Shown here: piece after piece, positions 1 through 8,056 of the stretch
Position numbering within the stretch: position 1 is the first letter of the stretch
Layout: every line of letters begins with the position of its first letter
Assembly: GCA_005888515.1 (NCBI GenBank)
Contig: VAZR01000005.1
Location: 1 to 8,056 of the forward strand
Length of the DNA: 8,056 nucleotides
Reading direction: 5' to 3'
Source: Alphaproteobacteria bacterium
GTDB lineage: Bacteria > Pseudomonadota > Alphaproteobacteria > ATCC43930 > CGMCC-115725
Position numbers and translations under genes: made by a program
The notes under the pieces: model-generated
What the model was told of the DNA's origin: nothing
Seen by the model: only the letters and a program-made list of their open reading frames with translations
The model's database searches: none

Positions 1-923
<923 letters not shown>

Positions 924-941
924 ATCCGATAATCCCTGGTG

Positions 942-1832
942 TTACAGCGCCTCGGCGCCGGAGATGATCTCGATCAGCTCCTTGGTAATGACGGCCTGGC
1001 GCGTTCGGTTGTAGTTCATCGTCAGCCGGTCGATCATATCGCCGGCGTTGCGGGTCGCATTGTCCATTGCCGTCATGCGGGCGCCCTGCTCGCTGGCGGC
1101 GTTCTCCAGCAGCGCCGTATAGATCTGCACCGCGAGATTGTTGGGCAGCAGTTCGGCGAGGATTTCCTCTTCGGACGGTTCGAACTCATAAACCGCGCCG
1201 GCGGTTTCGGAGTCCGGCTCCTCGCCAAAAGCGGCGGGTGCCGCGAACGGGATCAGCTGCTGCGCCGTGACGATTTGGGTGATCGCCGAGCGGAAGCGGT
1301 TGAAGATGATGGTGCAGACATCGAACTCGCCGGCTTCGAACAGCGTCAGCACCCGGCCCGAGATGTCGCGCGCTTCCTCGAACGATACGCGGCGGCGGCC
1401 GATATCGGTCAGGCTGTCGTGTATCAGCCGCGCGTAGTCGCGGCGCAGGCTGTCACGCCCCTTGCGGCCGATCGTCAGGATCTTGACGGTTTTGCCGGCA
1501 TTGTCGAGCTCGCGGATGCGGCGCCGCGCCTCGCGCAGGATCGTGGCATTGAAGCCGCCGGCGAGGCCGCGGTCAGAGGTCGCGACGACCACCAGATGCA
1601 CATCATCCTTGCCGGTGCCCGCCAGCAATGGCGGCGCGCCGGGCAGCCCCGCCATGCGCCCGGCGACCGAGCGCAGCACCTGCTCCATGCGCTGCGCGTA
1701 AGGGCGCGCCGCTTCGGCCTGCTCCTGTGCGCGGCGCAGGCGGGAGGCGGCGACCATTTTCATCGCCGAGGTGATCTTCTGGGTCGAACGGACGCTGCGG
1801 ATACGGTTCCGCAGATCCTTCAGGCTGGGCAT
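942..1832 (-). CDS. atpG: F1Fo ATP synthase subunit gamma
   Basis: This is the central rotating shaft of F1, coupling proton-driven rotation of the Fo c-ring to conformational changes in alpha3beta3. The protein has 296 residues, normal for the family (about 285-300). The N-terminal helix carries the conserved block RIRSVRSTQKITSAMKMVAA (residues 10-29). The C-terminal helix ends in ITKELIEIISGAEAL (282-296), which matches the gamma-subunit signature. Together these helices form the antiparallel coiled coil that enters the alpha3beta3 ring. The middle contains the Rossmann-like domain (about 75-210, including VVVATSDRGLAGGFN). An acidic stretch around 205-225 lies in a region that varies between species. 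The ATG start is 21 bases after the atpA stop, and no strong Shine-Dalgarno is visible there, so translation may be coupled to atpA. It is the third gene of the F1 operon. Confidence 0.98.
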   Translation of the reverse strand: MPSLKDLRNRIRSVRSTQKITSAMKMVAASRLRRAQEQAEAARPYAQRMEQVLRSVAGRMAGLPGAPPLLAGTGKDDVHLVVVATSDRGLAGGFNATILREARRRIRELDNAGKTVKILTIGRKGRDSLRRDYARLIHDSLTDIGRRRVSFEEARDISGRVLTLFEAGEFDVCTIIFNRFRSAITQIVTAQQLIPFAAPAAFGEEPDSETAGAVYEFEPSEEEILAELLPNNLAVQIYTALLENAASEQGARMTAMDNATRNAGDMIDRLTMNYNRTRQAVITKELIEIISGAEAL

Positions 1833-1853
1833 GTCGTTCTACCGCCGCCGAGC

Positions 1854-3383
<1,530 letters not shown>

Positions 3384-3388
3384 CTCAG

Positions 3389-3395
3389 TTCCTCT
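3389..3395 (-). promoter_or_regulatory. Ribosome binding site of atpA overlapping the atpH stop
   Basis: Read on the minus strand, AGAGGAA lies five bases before the atpA ATG and shares bases with the TAG stop of atpH. A ribosome ending atpH would therefore cover the atpA initiation region. This supports the atpA start and suggests translational coupling; the coupling itself is inferred. Confidence 0.7.
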
Positions 3396-3954
3396 ACCCG
3401 ACGCCTTTCATTGCCAGCTGCAGGCGCCGCAACCGGCTCTTCAGCGAGCCATCGATCATGCGCGAACCGACCTTGACGATCATCCCGCCCAACAGGCTTG
3501 GATCGACGCGCAGATCGGCGGTAACGCGTCGCCCGAGCGCGCGGCGCAATTGCTCGCCGAGGGCGTTCTGCTGTGTCTCGTTCAGCGGCTGCGCGGTGGT
3601 CACTTCGGCGGTTACCTCGCCGCGCCGCTCGGCGAGTTGATTGAGATAGGCCTCGATCATCGCCGGCACCGCGAACAGCCGCCGATTACCGGCGACCACC
3701 CCAAGGAAATCGCGGGTCAAATCCGACAATCCGGCGCGCTCGCTGAGCGCGGCGACCGCTTTCGCCTGATCCTCGCGCGACAACACCGGGCTGCGCAGCA
3801 GGCGCGCGAGGTCCTGGCTCTCGTGCAGCATCGTGCGCAATTCGCGCAGATCGCCGGCGACCGCGTCGAGCACGTGCCGCTCGTCGGCGAGCTCGAACAA
3901 CGCTGCCGCATAACGTTCGGCCAGGCTGGCAACGCCCGTTGCTTCGGAAGCCAA
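3394..3954 (-). CDS. atpH: F1Fo ATP synthase subunit delta
   Basis: The delta subunit (OSCP homologue) sits on top of F1 and joins it to the peripheral stalk b subunits, so that the alpha3beta3 ring does not turn with the shaft. The protein has 186 residues, typical of alphaproteobacteria. The N-terminal six-helix domain begins with LAERYAAALFELADE (about 11-25), the usual family opening. The C-terminal domain contains LRVDPSLLGGMIVKVGSRMIDGS (about 148-170), the conserved OSCP signature region. The start is a TTG at 3954-3952: no ATG or GTG lies between it and the in-frame stop at 4002-4000, the family N-terminus begins at this point, and GAGGAT (3964-3969) is a Shine-Dalgarno nine bases upstream. 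It is the first gene of the F1 operon. A TTG start could moderate delta synthesis, but that is inference. Confidence 0.97.
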   Translation of the reverse strand: MASEATGVASLAERYAAALFELADERHVLDAVAGDLRELRTMLHESQDLARLLRSPVLSREDQAKAVAALSERAGLSDLTRDFLGVVAGNRRLFAVPAMIEAYLNQLAERRGEVTAEVTTAQPLNETQQNALGEQLRRALGRRVTADLRVDPSLLGGMIVKVGSRMIDGSLKSRLRRLQLAMKGVG

Positions 3955-3963
3955 AGGAAGACG

Positions 3964-3969
3964 ATCCTC
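3964..3969 (-). promoter_or_regulatory. Ribosome binding site deciding the TTG start of atpH
   Basis: GAGGAT on the minus strand sits nine bases upstream of the TTG at 3954-3952. It is the only purine-rich Shine-Dalgarno-like run between the in-frame stop (4002-4000) and the conserved part of AtpH, so it supports TTG as initiator. The spacing is slightly long. Confidence 0.55.
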
Positions 3970-4030
3970 GATCAGTGCGCCGGGGAGCGACGGTCGTTGT
4001 CACATGGTACCGCGAAATTCCAACGGCTTA

Positions 4031-4043
4031 GCGACGCCGTCGC
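4031..4043. repeat. Perfect 13-base palindrome in the leader of the ATP synthase operon
   Basis: GCGACG-C-CGTCGC is a perfect inverted repeat with six-base arms and a single central base. It lies in the 105-base gap between the small membrane protein gene and atpH, 77 bases before the atpH start. With a one-base centre it would suit a dimeric DNA-binding protein better than an RNA hairpin. In GC-rich DNA such a palindrome can arise by chance, so a role as operator is only a possibility. Apart from this and the atpH ribosome binding site I see nothing convincing in the gap 3955-4059. Confidence 0.35.
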
Positions 4044-4059
4044 GTCTCGGTTTCAACAG

Positions 4060-4296
4060 TCATCCGCTGGTTTTTCGCCTGTCAGCATCGACATGGGGGC
4101 GCGCAACTGCGTCCATGATGGCCGGACTGAAATCACCGACGATGAACCGCCAAGATCGCCAGATGAGAACCGCGATCAAGAGAAATCCGAGCCCAAACGA
4201 GATGCGAGCCCCTAGACTTGGCATCGGCCCAAAGCCGCAAAACGCCAGGATCGCAAAGAGCAAGGCGACGGCCGTGCACAATATTCTGCAAAACAT
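4060..4296 (-). CDS. Small two-helix membrane protein of unknown function
   Basis: I do not recognise this 78-residue protein. It has two strongly hydrophobic segments, about residues 4-22 (RILCTAVALLFAILAFCGF) and 32-53 (ISFGLGFLLIAVLIWRSWRF), joined by a short Gly/Pro loop. A polar basic tail ends in DADRRKTSG. By the positive-inside rule the Arg-rich end of helix 2 suggests that both termini face the cytoplasm. The frame extends upstream to a GTG at 4425, but the ATG at 4296 is preferred because AGGGAGG lies six bases before it and the extra 43 residues are polar and look like untranslated leader. It lies between priA and atpH on the same strand, 141 bases after priA and 105 before atpH. 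A role in ATP synthase assembly would be speculation. Local base composition is visibly less GC-rich than in the flanking genes. Confidence 0.6.
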   Translation of the reverse strand: MFCRILCTAVALLFAILAFCGFGPMPSLGARISFGLGFLLIAVLIWRSWRFIVGDFSPAIMDAVARPHVDADRRKTSG

Positions 4297-4302
4297 CGTG
4301 CC

Positions 4303-4309
4303 CCTCCCT
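4303..4309 (-). promoter_or_regulatory. Strong ribosome binding site for the small membrane protein
   Basis: Read on the minus strand, AGGGAGG is followed by six bases and then ATG (4296-4294). It is the best Shine-Dalgarno match I see in the window. It is the main reason for calling the downstream ATG rather than the GTG at 4425 and for believing the gene is translated. No convincing promoter or terminator is visible in the remainder of the gap 4297-4437. Confidence 0.65.
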
Positions 4310-4437
4310 GAGACGATAGGGCCCCTCTTATCCTCGGCGACGATTTGGCTGTGGTCGCTCGACGAGTCGGTGGAACGTACGACACTACCACCAATCTGCC
4401 AGCTGTTACATTCAAACTGAGACACGGCGCTGAGCGG

Positions 4438-6681
4438 CTACAAAAAACTGTAGGGGTCGATGTCGGCCTGCACCCGGACGGACCCCGTCACGCGGACGCG
4501 GCCGAGCCAGTCGCGCAGCGCCGCCTGAAGGTTGGTGCCGCGGTCGGCCTTGACCAGAAACCGCCGCCGGTGCCGCCCGCGCAGGATTGCGAGCGGCGCC
4601 GGGGCCGGACCGAGCACCGCAATGCCCGGCAGTTGCGGCGCGGCGCGCGCCAGGGCACGTGCCGAGAAATCGGCCGCCTCGGCATCGGCCGCGCTGACGA
4701 TCAGCGCCGCGAGCCGGCCAAACGGCGGCAATCCGGCGGCTCGCCTCGCCTCCGCCTCCGCGGCGAGAAACCGGTCGCGGTCGCCGGCAGCGAGCGCCCG
4801 CATGACCGCCTGCTCGGGCATATAGGTCTGGATCAGCACCCGGCCGGGCCGCTCGGCTCGCCCGGCCCGTCCGGCCACCTGCTGCAACAATTGATAAGTC
4901 CGCTCGGTAGCCCGCAGATCGCCGCCGACGAGGCCGAGATCGGCATCGACCACCCCGACCAAGGTCAGCATCGGAAAATGATGGCCCTTCGCGACGATCT
5001 GGGTCCCGATCAGCACGTCATATCGATGCGCAACCATGCCCTCGGCCAGTTCGGCCGCGGCCCGCGGCCCGAGCAACAGGTCGCTGACCATCAATGCGAC
5101 GCGCGCCTGCGGAAACCGCGCGGCGACCTCTTCCTGCAGACGCTCGACCCCCGGCCCGCACGGCACCAGCGTCCCGGCCGTCATGCATTCCGGGCACAGC
5201 GCCGGCACCGCTGCGGCATAGCCGCAGTGGTGGCAGATCAGCCGCGCTGTGAACCGGTGTTCGACGAGCCAGGCGGTGCAGTTCGGGCATTGAAACCGGT
5301 GGCCGCAGGCGCGGCACAGGGTCAACGGCGCGTAGCCGCGGCGGTTCAGGAATAAGAGCGCCTGCTCGCCCGCTGCCAGCGTCTCGCCGAGCGCCGCGAC
5401 CAAGGGCGGCGACAGAAACCGGGCCGCCTCGATCCGCTCGCGCCGCATATCGACGAGATCGATCTTCGGCAGGCTCGCCTCGGCATGCCGGCGCGGCAGA
5501 TGCACGCGCTGGTAACGATTGCGCGAGACGTTGACCACGGTTTCGAGCGACGGCGTCGCCGACACCAGGACGATCGGGATCTCGGCGATCGAGGCGCGCA
5601 GCACCGCCATGTCGCGCGCCTGGTAGCAGACACCGTCCTCCTGCTTGTAGGAGGCATCGTGCTCCTCATCGACGATGATCAGCCCGAGCTCGGCGAACGG
5701 CAGGAACAATGCCGAGCGCGCCCCGACGACAATCCGCGCCCGTCCCTCGGCGACTGCGCGCCAGGTGTCGCGGCGCGCGCTGTGCGACACGTCGGAATGC
5801 CATTCGGCCGGAGCCGCGCCGAACCGCCGCCGGAAGCGGTCGAGCCACTGCGCGCCGAGTGCGATCTCGGGCAGCAGCACCAGCACCTGCCGGCCGGCAG
5901 CCAGCGCTGCGGCGATCGCCGCGAAATACGTCTCGGTCTTGCCCGAGCCGGTCACGCCGTCGAGCACGGTCACGGAAAATCCGCCCTCACGCACCCGCTC
6001 GACCAGACGCTGCGCCGCGGCCGCCTGGTCGGCCGACAAGGCGGGACCGTCGGACCGCCAATCCGGGATCGGCTCCGGGGCAGGCTCGCCCGATACAAAC
6101 TCCTCGCTAATGTGGCCCGCCGCGATCAGGCCACGCACCACCCCGGCGCCGCAGCCGGCGCGGCGCGCCAGCTCGGCTGCCGAGCACGCGCCCTCGTCTC
6201 GCAGCGCTTGCAGCACGCGCCGCCGCGCCGCCGTCAGTTTCGGGTCGGCTGCCGCGTCGTCGAGTACAGCCAGTCCGGCAGCGGTCATGGCGCACACCCG
6301 GCGCGGCGGCCGCGGCAACAGCGCCTCCTCGACGCTCATCGCCATGCGCAACACCATGCCGGGCGGCGTCAGCGTGTAGGCGGCGACCCGCTCGACAAAC
6401 CGCCGCATCTCCGGCCGCAATGGCGGCGTCGGCAGTATGTCGATGACCGGTTTGAGCCGTTCGGGCGGCAGCTCGCCGCCGCCTTCTTCCCACACCACCC
6501 CGATCAGCCGCCGCGATCCCAGCCCGACCCGCGCAAAGCTGCCGGGCTTGGGTGGAGTCGCGCCGTCGGGCGGCAGGTAGTCGAGTGCTTCCGGCAAGGG
6601 CAACGGCAGCATCACCCGCACGCGCGTCGGAGGAGGTCGCTCGACCTCCACCCCGGCGCTGTTGGCAGGCAACTCGGCCAT
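4438..6681 (-). CDS. priA: Primosomal protein N' (replication restart helicase PriA)
   Basis: PriA recognises stalled or collapsed replication forks, unwinds the lagging strand 3' to 5' and starts reloading of the replicative helicase. The protein has 747 residues, near the family norm of about 730. The order is the 3'-DNA-binding domain (VRVMLPLPLPEALDYLP, 21-37), a winged-helix region (about 125-195), helicase lobe 1 with P-loop GVTGSGKT (242-249), DEEH box (338-341) and SATPSLET (374-381), then a zinc-binding insert. All eight cysteines of that insert are present (456, 459, 465, 468, 483, 486, 496, 499). Lobe 2 follows with GTQIVAKGHHFP (559-570) and QVAGRAGR (601-608), and the C-terminus is DIDPYSFL. 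The frame stays open to 6927, but the ATG at 6681 gives the family N-terminus, whereas the upstream extension is low-complexity and would overlap the divergent DUF484 gene. The Shine-Dalgarno is weak (GAGTG). It faces the DUF484-xerC pair head to head. Confidence 0.97.
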   Translation of the reverse strand: MAELPANSAGVEVERPPPTRVRVMLPLPLPEALDYLPPDGATPPKPGSFARVGLGSRRLIGVVWEEGGGELPPERLKPVIDILPTPPLRPEMRRFVERVAAYTLTPPGMVLRMAMSVEEALLPRPPRRVCAMTAAGLAVLDDAAADPKLTAARRRVLQALRDEGACSAAELARRAGCGAGVVRGLIAAGHISEEFVSGEPAPEPIPDWRSDGPALSADQAAAAQRLVERVREGGFSVTVLDGVTGSGKTETYFAAIAAALAAGRQVLVLLPEIALGAQWLDRFRRRFGAAPAEWHSDVSHSARRDTWRAVAEGRARIVVGARSALFLPFAELGLIIVDEEHDASYKQEDGVCYQARDMAVLRASIAEIPIVLVSATPSLETVVNVSRNRYQRVHLPRRHAEASLPKIDLVDMRRERIEAARFLSPPLVAALGETLAAGEQALLFLNRRGYAPLTLCRACGHRFQCPNCTAWLVEHRFTARLICHHCGYAAAVPALCPECMTAGTLVPCGPGVERLQEEVAARFPQARVALMVSDLLLGPRAAAELAEGMVAHRYDVLIGTQIVAKGHHFPMLTLVGVVDADLGLVGGDLRATERTYQLLQQVAGRAGRAERPGRVLIQTYMPEQAVMRALAAGDRDRFLAAEAEARRAAGLPPFGRLAALIVSAADAEAADFSARALARAAPQLPGIAVLGPAPAPLAILRGRHRRRFLVKADRGTNLQAALRDWLGRVRVTGSVRVQADIDPYSFL

Positions 6682-6690
6682 CGCTACACT
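6662..6690 (+). promoter_or_regulatory. Candidate sigma70-type promoter for DUF484-xerC
   Basis: TTGGCA (6662-6667) and TACACT (6685-6690) are separated by exactly 17 bases. This gives five of six matches to the -35 consensus and four of six to the -10 consensus, in a GC-rich region where such pairs are uncommon. It points at the DUF484 gene and predicts a transcript start near 6697 and a leader of about 140 bases. It overlaps the priA start codon (6679-6681) and the priA codons just after it, so transcription of the two divergent units could interfere. Activity has not been shown. Confidence 0.45.
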
Positions 6691-6786
6691 CGTTTGCGAA
6701 ACTGTGTGCCGAGGCCGCGTTGTTCGCGGATGCTCGGCGCCCTGGAAGGGGTTGCTAGGTGCTTGGGGATGATGTTGGTGCTGCCC

Positions 6787-6806
6787 GCCATTACCGGCCA
6801 TTGCCG
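6787..6806. repeat. Tandem 10-base direct repeat in the priA/DUF484 divergent region
   Basis: GCCATTACCG is followed directly by GCCATTGCCG, differing at one base. It is followed by a short palindrome CTGCCCGGCAG (6811-6821) just before the DUF484 ribosome binding site (GAGG, 6825-6828). The repeats lie in the 157-base gap between the two divergent genes. They could be paired protein-binding sites or chance. No matching second promoter for priA is evident in the gap. Confidence 0.3.
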
Positions 6807-6838
6807 TCCGCTGCCCGGCAGGGCGAGGTAGCGCGCTG

Positions 6839-7582
6839 ATGGTCGACCGCCCGCGCGACAAGCCAAAGGTCGAGCGCGACGCAGCGTTGGCGCCGGTCCT
6901 GCCGCAAGAGATCAGCGGCCGCGACATCCTCGCGTATCTGAAACAGCATCCCGATTTTCTCGAGCGTCATCCCGAGGCGCTGCGCCTGCTGCGCGCGCCA
7001 TCGCGCGAGGTTGGCGAAGGGGTGTTCGATTTCCAGCATTTCATGATCGAACGGCTGCGCGGCGAGCTGGCGCGCGTCAACCTGGAGCACCGCACCCTGA
7101 TTGCCGCGAGTCGCGGCAATCTGGCAAGCCAGGGCCGGGTGCACAAGGCGGCATTGGCGATTCTCGCGGCGCCGAGTTTCGAGCAGCTATTGCAGATCGT
7201 GACAACCGACCTCGCCGTCCTGCTCGATGTCGATATCGTCACCCTCGGGGTCGAAAGCTCGGCGTCGCCAGCCCGGCTGATGCCGCATGGCATTCACCTG
7301 CTGAAGGCCGGCACCGTCGATGCCTTGCTCGGCGCCGAGCGCGCCGTGCTGGTGCAAGCCGATCTGCCGGGAGATGCGGCGTTGTTCGGCGGGGCCGCCG
7401 GTCTCGTCCGCTCGCAGGCCCTGCTGCGCGTGTCGATCGGCCGGAGCGCACCGATCGGGCTGTTATGCATCGGCGCGCGGCGGGTCGGGCGCTTCAACCC
7501 CGGGCTCGGCACCGAGTTGCTGAGCTTTCTGGCGCGGGTGCTCGGCATCACGATCGCACAATGGCTCAGCCCCGGAAGGTGA
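6839..7582 (+). CDS. DUF484 family protein (GAF-like domain)
   Basis: This 247-residue protein belongs to the DUF484 family, which has no established biochemical role and is often encoded next to xerC in proteobacteria. The family hallmark is the N-terminal helix motif YLKQHPDFLERHPE (33-46). A helical, possibly coiled-coil stretch (about 64-95) follows, then a GAF-like domain (about 100-243) with the typical ending GLLCIGARRVGRFNPGLGTE (207-226) and a closing helix. No signal peptide or membrane segment is seen, so it is presumably cytoplasmic. The ATG at 6839 is the first ATG, GTG or TTG start after an in-frame stop at 6770-6772 and has GAGG ten bases upstream, a slightly long spacing. It overlaps xerC by four or more bases, so they are co-transcribed and probably coupled. 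A link to chromosome-dimer resolution is inferred only from gene neighbourhood. Confidence 0.9.
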   Translation: MVDRPRDKPKVERDAALAPVLPQEISGRDILAYLKQHPDFLERHPEALRLLRAPSREVGEGVFDFQHFMIERLRGELARVNLEHRTLIAASRGNLASQGRVHKAALAILAAPSFEQLLQIVTTDLAVLLDVDIVTLGVESSASPARLMPHGIHLLKAGTVDALLGAERAVLVQADLPGDAALFGGAAGLVRSQALLRVSIGRSAPIGLLCIGARRVGRFNPGLGTELLSFLARVLGITIAQWLSPGR

Positions 7583-8056
7583 CGAGCCGCAACGGACCGC
7601 CGGCGTCCCGCCGGCATGCCGGCCAGAGGCCGGCGCTCCAACAAACATCGTTTCCCGCATTGCCAGAGCCCCTGCCGCTGGCGCGGTTTTCCGCCGCCGA
7701 GGATCTGCGCGCCGCGATCGGATTGTGGATGGCATGGCTCGCCGGCGAGCGCCGCGCCTCACCGCATACCGTTGCTGCCTACGGCCGGGATCTCGCGTTT
7801 TTCCTCGATTTTCTGACCGAGCATCTCGGAGAACTTCCAAGCCTCGCGACATTTGCGCGACTGCTGCCCGCTGACTATCGGGCCTTCTTGGCGCACCGCG
7901 CGGCCGAGGTCGAGCGTGCTTCTATCGCACGCGGCCTGTCGGTGGTGCGGACCTTCATCCGCTTTCTCGATCGCCGCGGCTTTGCATCGAGCCCGGCATT
8001 GGCCGTGCTGCGCGCGCCGAAACTGCCGAAGAGCGTACCGAAGCCGCTCTCGGTCG
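7579..8056 (+). CDS. xerC: Tyrosine recombinase XerC (partial, C-terminus off the right edge)
   Basis: XerC, with XerD, resolves chromosome dimers at dif near the end of replication. Only 159 codons are visible, covering an N-terminal tail and the core-binding (SAM-like) domain. This domain includes LRAAIGLWMAWLAGERRASP (43-62) and HTVAAYGRDLAFFLDFL (63-79), the usual N-terminal recombinase signature, and continues to RAPKLPKSVPKPLSV at the edge. The catalytic Arg-His-Arg-Tyr domain lies beyond the window, so activity and the XerC versus XerD assignment cannot be tested here; DUF484 next door and the PKLPK-type linker favour XerC. The start is uncertain: the GTG at 7579 gives the classic GTGA overlap with the DUF484 stop, an in-frame ATG at 7561 would overlap 22 bases, and a TTG at 7660 would lie after a palindromic repeat. 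The first 40 or so residues are poorly conserved in kind and partly encoded by that repeat. Confidence 0.92.
   Translation, partial: MTSRNGPPASRRHAGQRPALQQTSFPALPEPLPLARFSAAEDLRAAIGLWMAWLAGERRASPHTVAAYGRDLAFFLDFLTEHLGELPSLATFARLLPADYRAFLAHRAAEVERASIARGLSVVRTFIRFLDRRGFASSPALAVLRAPKLPKSVPKPLSV
7594..7639. repeat. 46-base palindromic GCCGGC repeat element (REP-like) within the xerC 5' end
   Basis: Four GCCGGC units (7599-7604, 7610-7615, 7618-7623, 7629-7634) are arranged with spacings of 11, 8 and 11 bases, symmetric about the centre between 7616 and 7617. The ends GGACCG and CGCTCC are also near-mirror images, so the whole 46 bases form one imperfect palindrome that can fold into a cruciform or hairpin. 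From memory, similar GC-rich palindromes starting GGAGCGCCGGC are scattered through many alphaproteobacterial genomes, but I could not search for copies. It falls inside the predicted xerC frame, encoding about residues 6-20 if the GTG at 7579 is the start. Confidence 0.65.

Noticed and set aside
4028..4056. Promoter TTGAAA (4051-4056) with a -10 at 4028-4033 for atpH
   Set aside because: The -35 is good, but the matching -10 hexamer CGCTAA agrees with the consensus at only one position at 17-base spacing, and 16 to 19 base spacings are no better.
4078..4296. Reading the small membrane protein as a lipoprotein because of LAFC in helix 1
   Set aside because: The residue before the cysteine is Phe, whereas lipoboxes need Gly, Ala or Ser, and a second long hydrophobic helix follows.
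4297..4425. A longer form of the small membrane protein starting at GTG 4425
   Set aside because: There is no Shine-Dalgarno at the GTG, the added 43 residues are polar and unlike a conserved domain, and a strong site sits six bases before the internal ATG.
4438..4453. Hairpin CTACA-GTTTTT-TGTAG at the end of priA as a terminator
   Set aside because: The stem is only five AT-containing pairs, the T run is in the loop rather than after the stem, and it lies within the last codons of priA.
5485..6831. A 448-codon open frame on the plus strand opposite priA
   Set aside because: It has the same shadow composition, crosses all the conserved PriA helicase motifs in antisense, and lacks a credible ribosome binding site or domain.
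6682..6927. An 82-residue N-terminal extension of PriA
   Set aside because: The extension is low-complexity, overlaps the first 89 bases of the DUF484 gene, and is not part of the PriA family; the ATG at 6681 fits the family start.

Overview
This is a high-GC window with tightly packed genes and very long open frames on the strand opposite the real genes. It looks like a chromosomal segment of an alphaproteobacterium. The main evidence is an F1-only ATP synthase operon (atpH-atpA-atpG-atpD, with no Fo genes attached), with priA upstream of it and a DUF484 gene plus a XerC-type recombinase gene beside it. An order such as Rhodospirillales or Hyphomicrobiales is plausible, but the sequence alone does not settle it. 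|| Layout, read from right to left on the minus strand. priA (replication restart helicase) occupies 4438-6681. A small unrecognised two-helix membrane protein follows at 4060-4296. The F1 operon comes next: atpH (delta, 3394-3954), atpA (alpha, 1854-3383), atpG (gamma, 942-1832) and atpD (beta, 923 to beyond base 1, cut by the window edge). The four F1 genes are 10 to 21 bases apart and are almost certainly co-transcribed. atpC (epsilon) would be expected beyond base 1 but is not visible. || On the plus strand, divergent from priA, are the DUF484/GAF-like gene (6839-7582) and xerC (from about 7579 to beyond base 8056). They overlap by 4 bases or more and form a second operon. A good sigma70-like promoter (6662-6690) for that pair overlaps the first codons of priA. 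|| Most of the content is housekeeping: ATP synthesis, rescue of stalled replication forks and chromosome-dimer resolution. I found no new multi-gene system, and no CRISPR array, transposase, tRNA or rRNA. Three things merit a second look: a 46-base four-part palindromic element (7594-7639) inside the predicted start of xerC, the small membrane protein between priA and atpH, and small inverted or direct repeats in the two leader regions. No gap between genes exceeds 160 bases.
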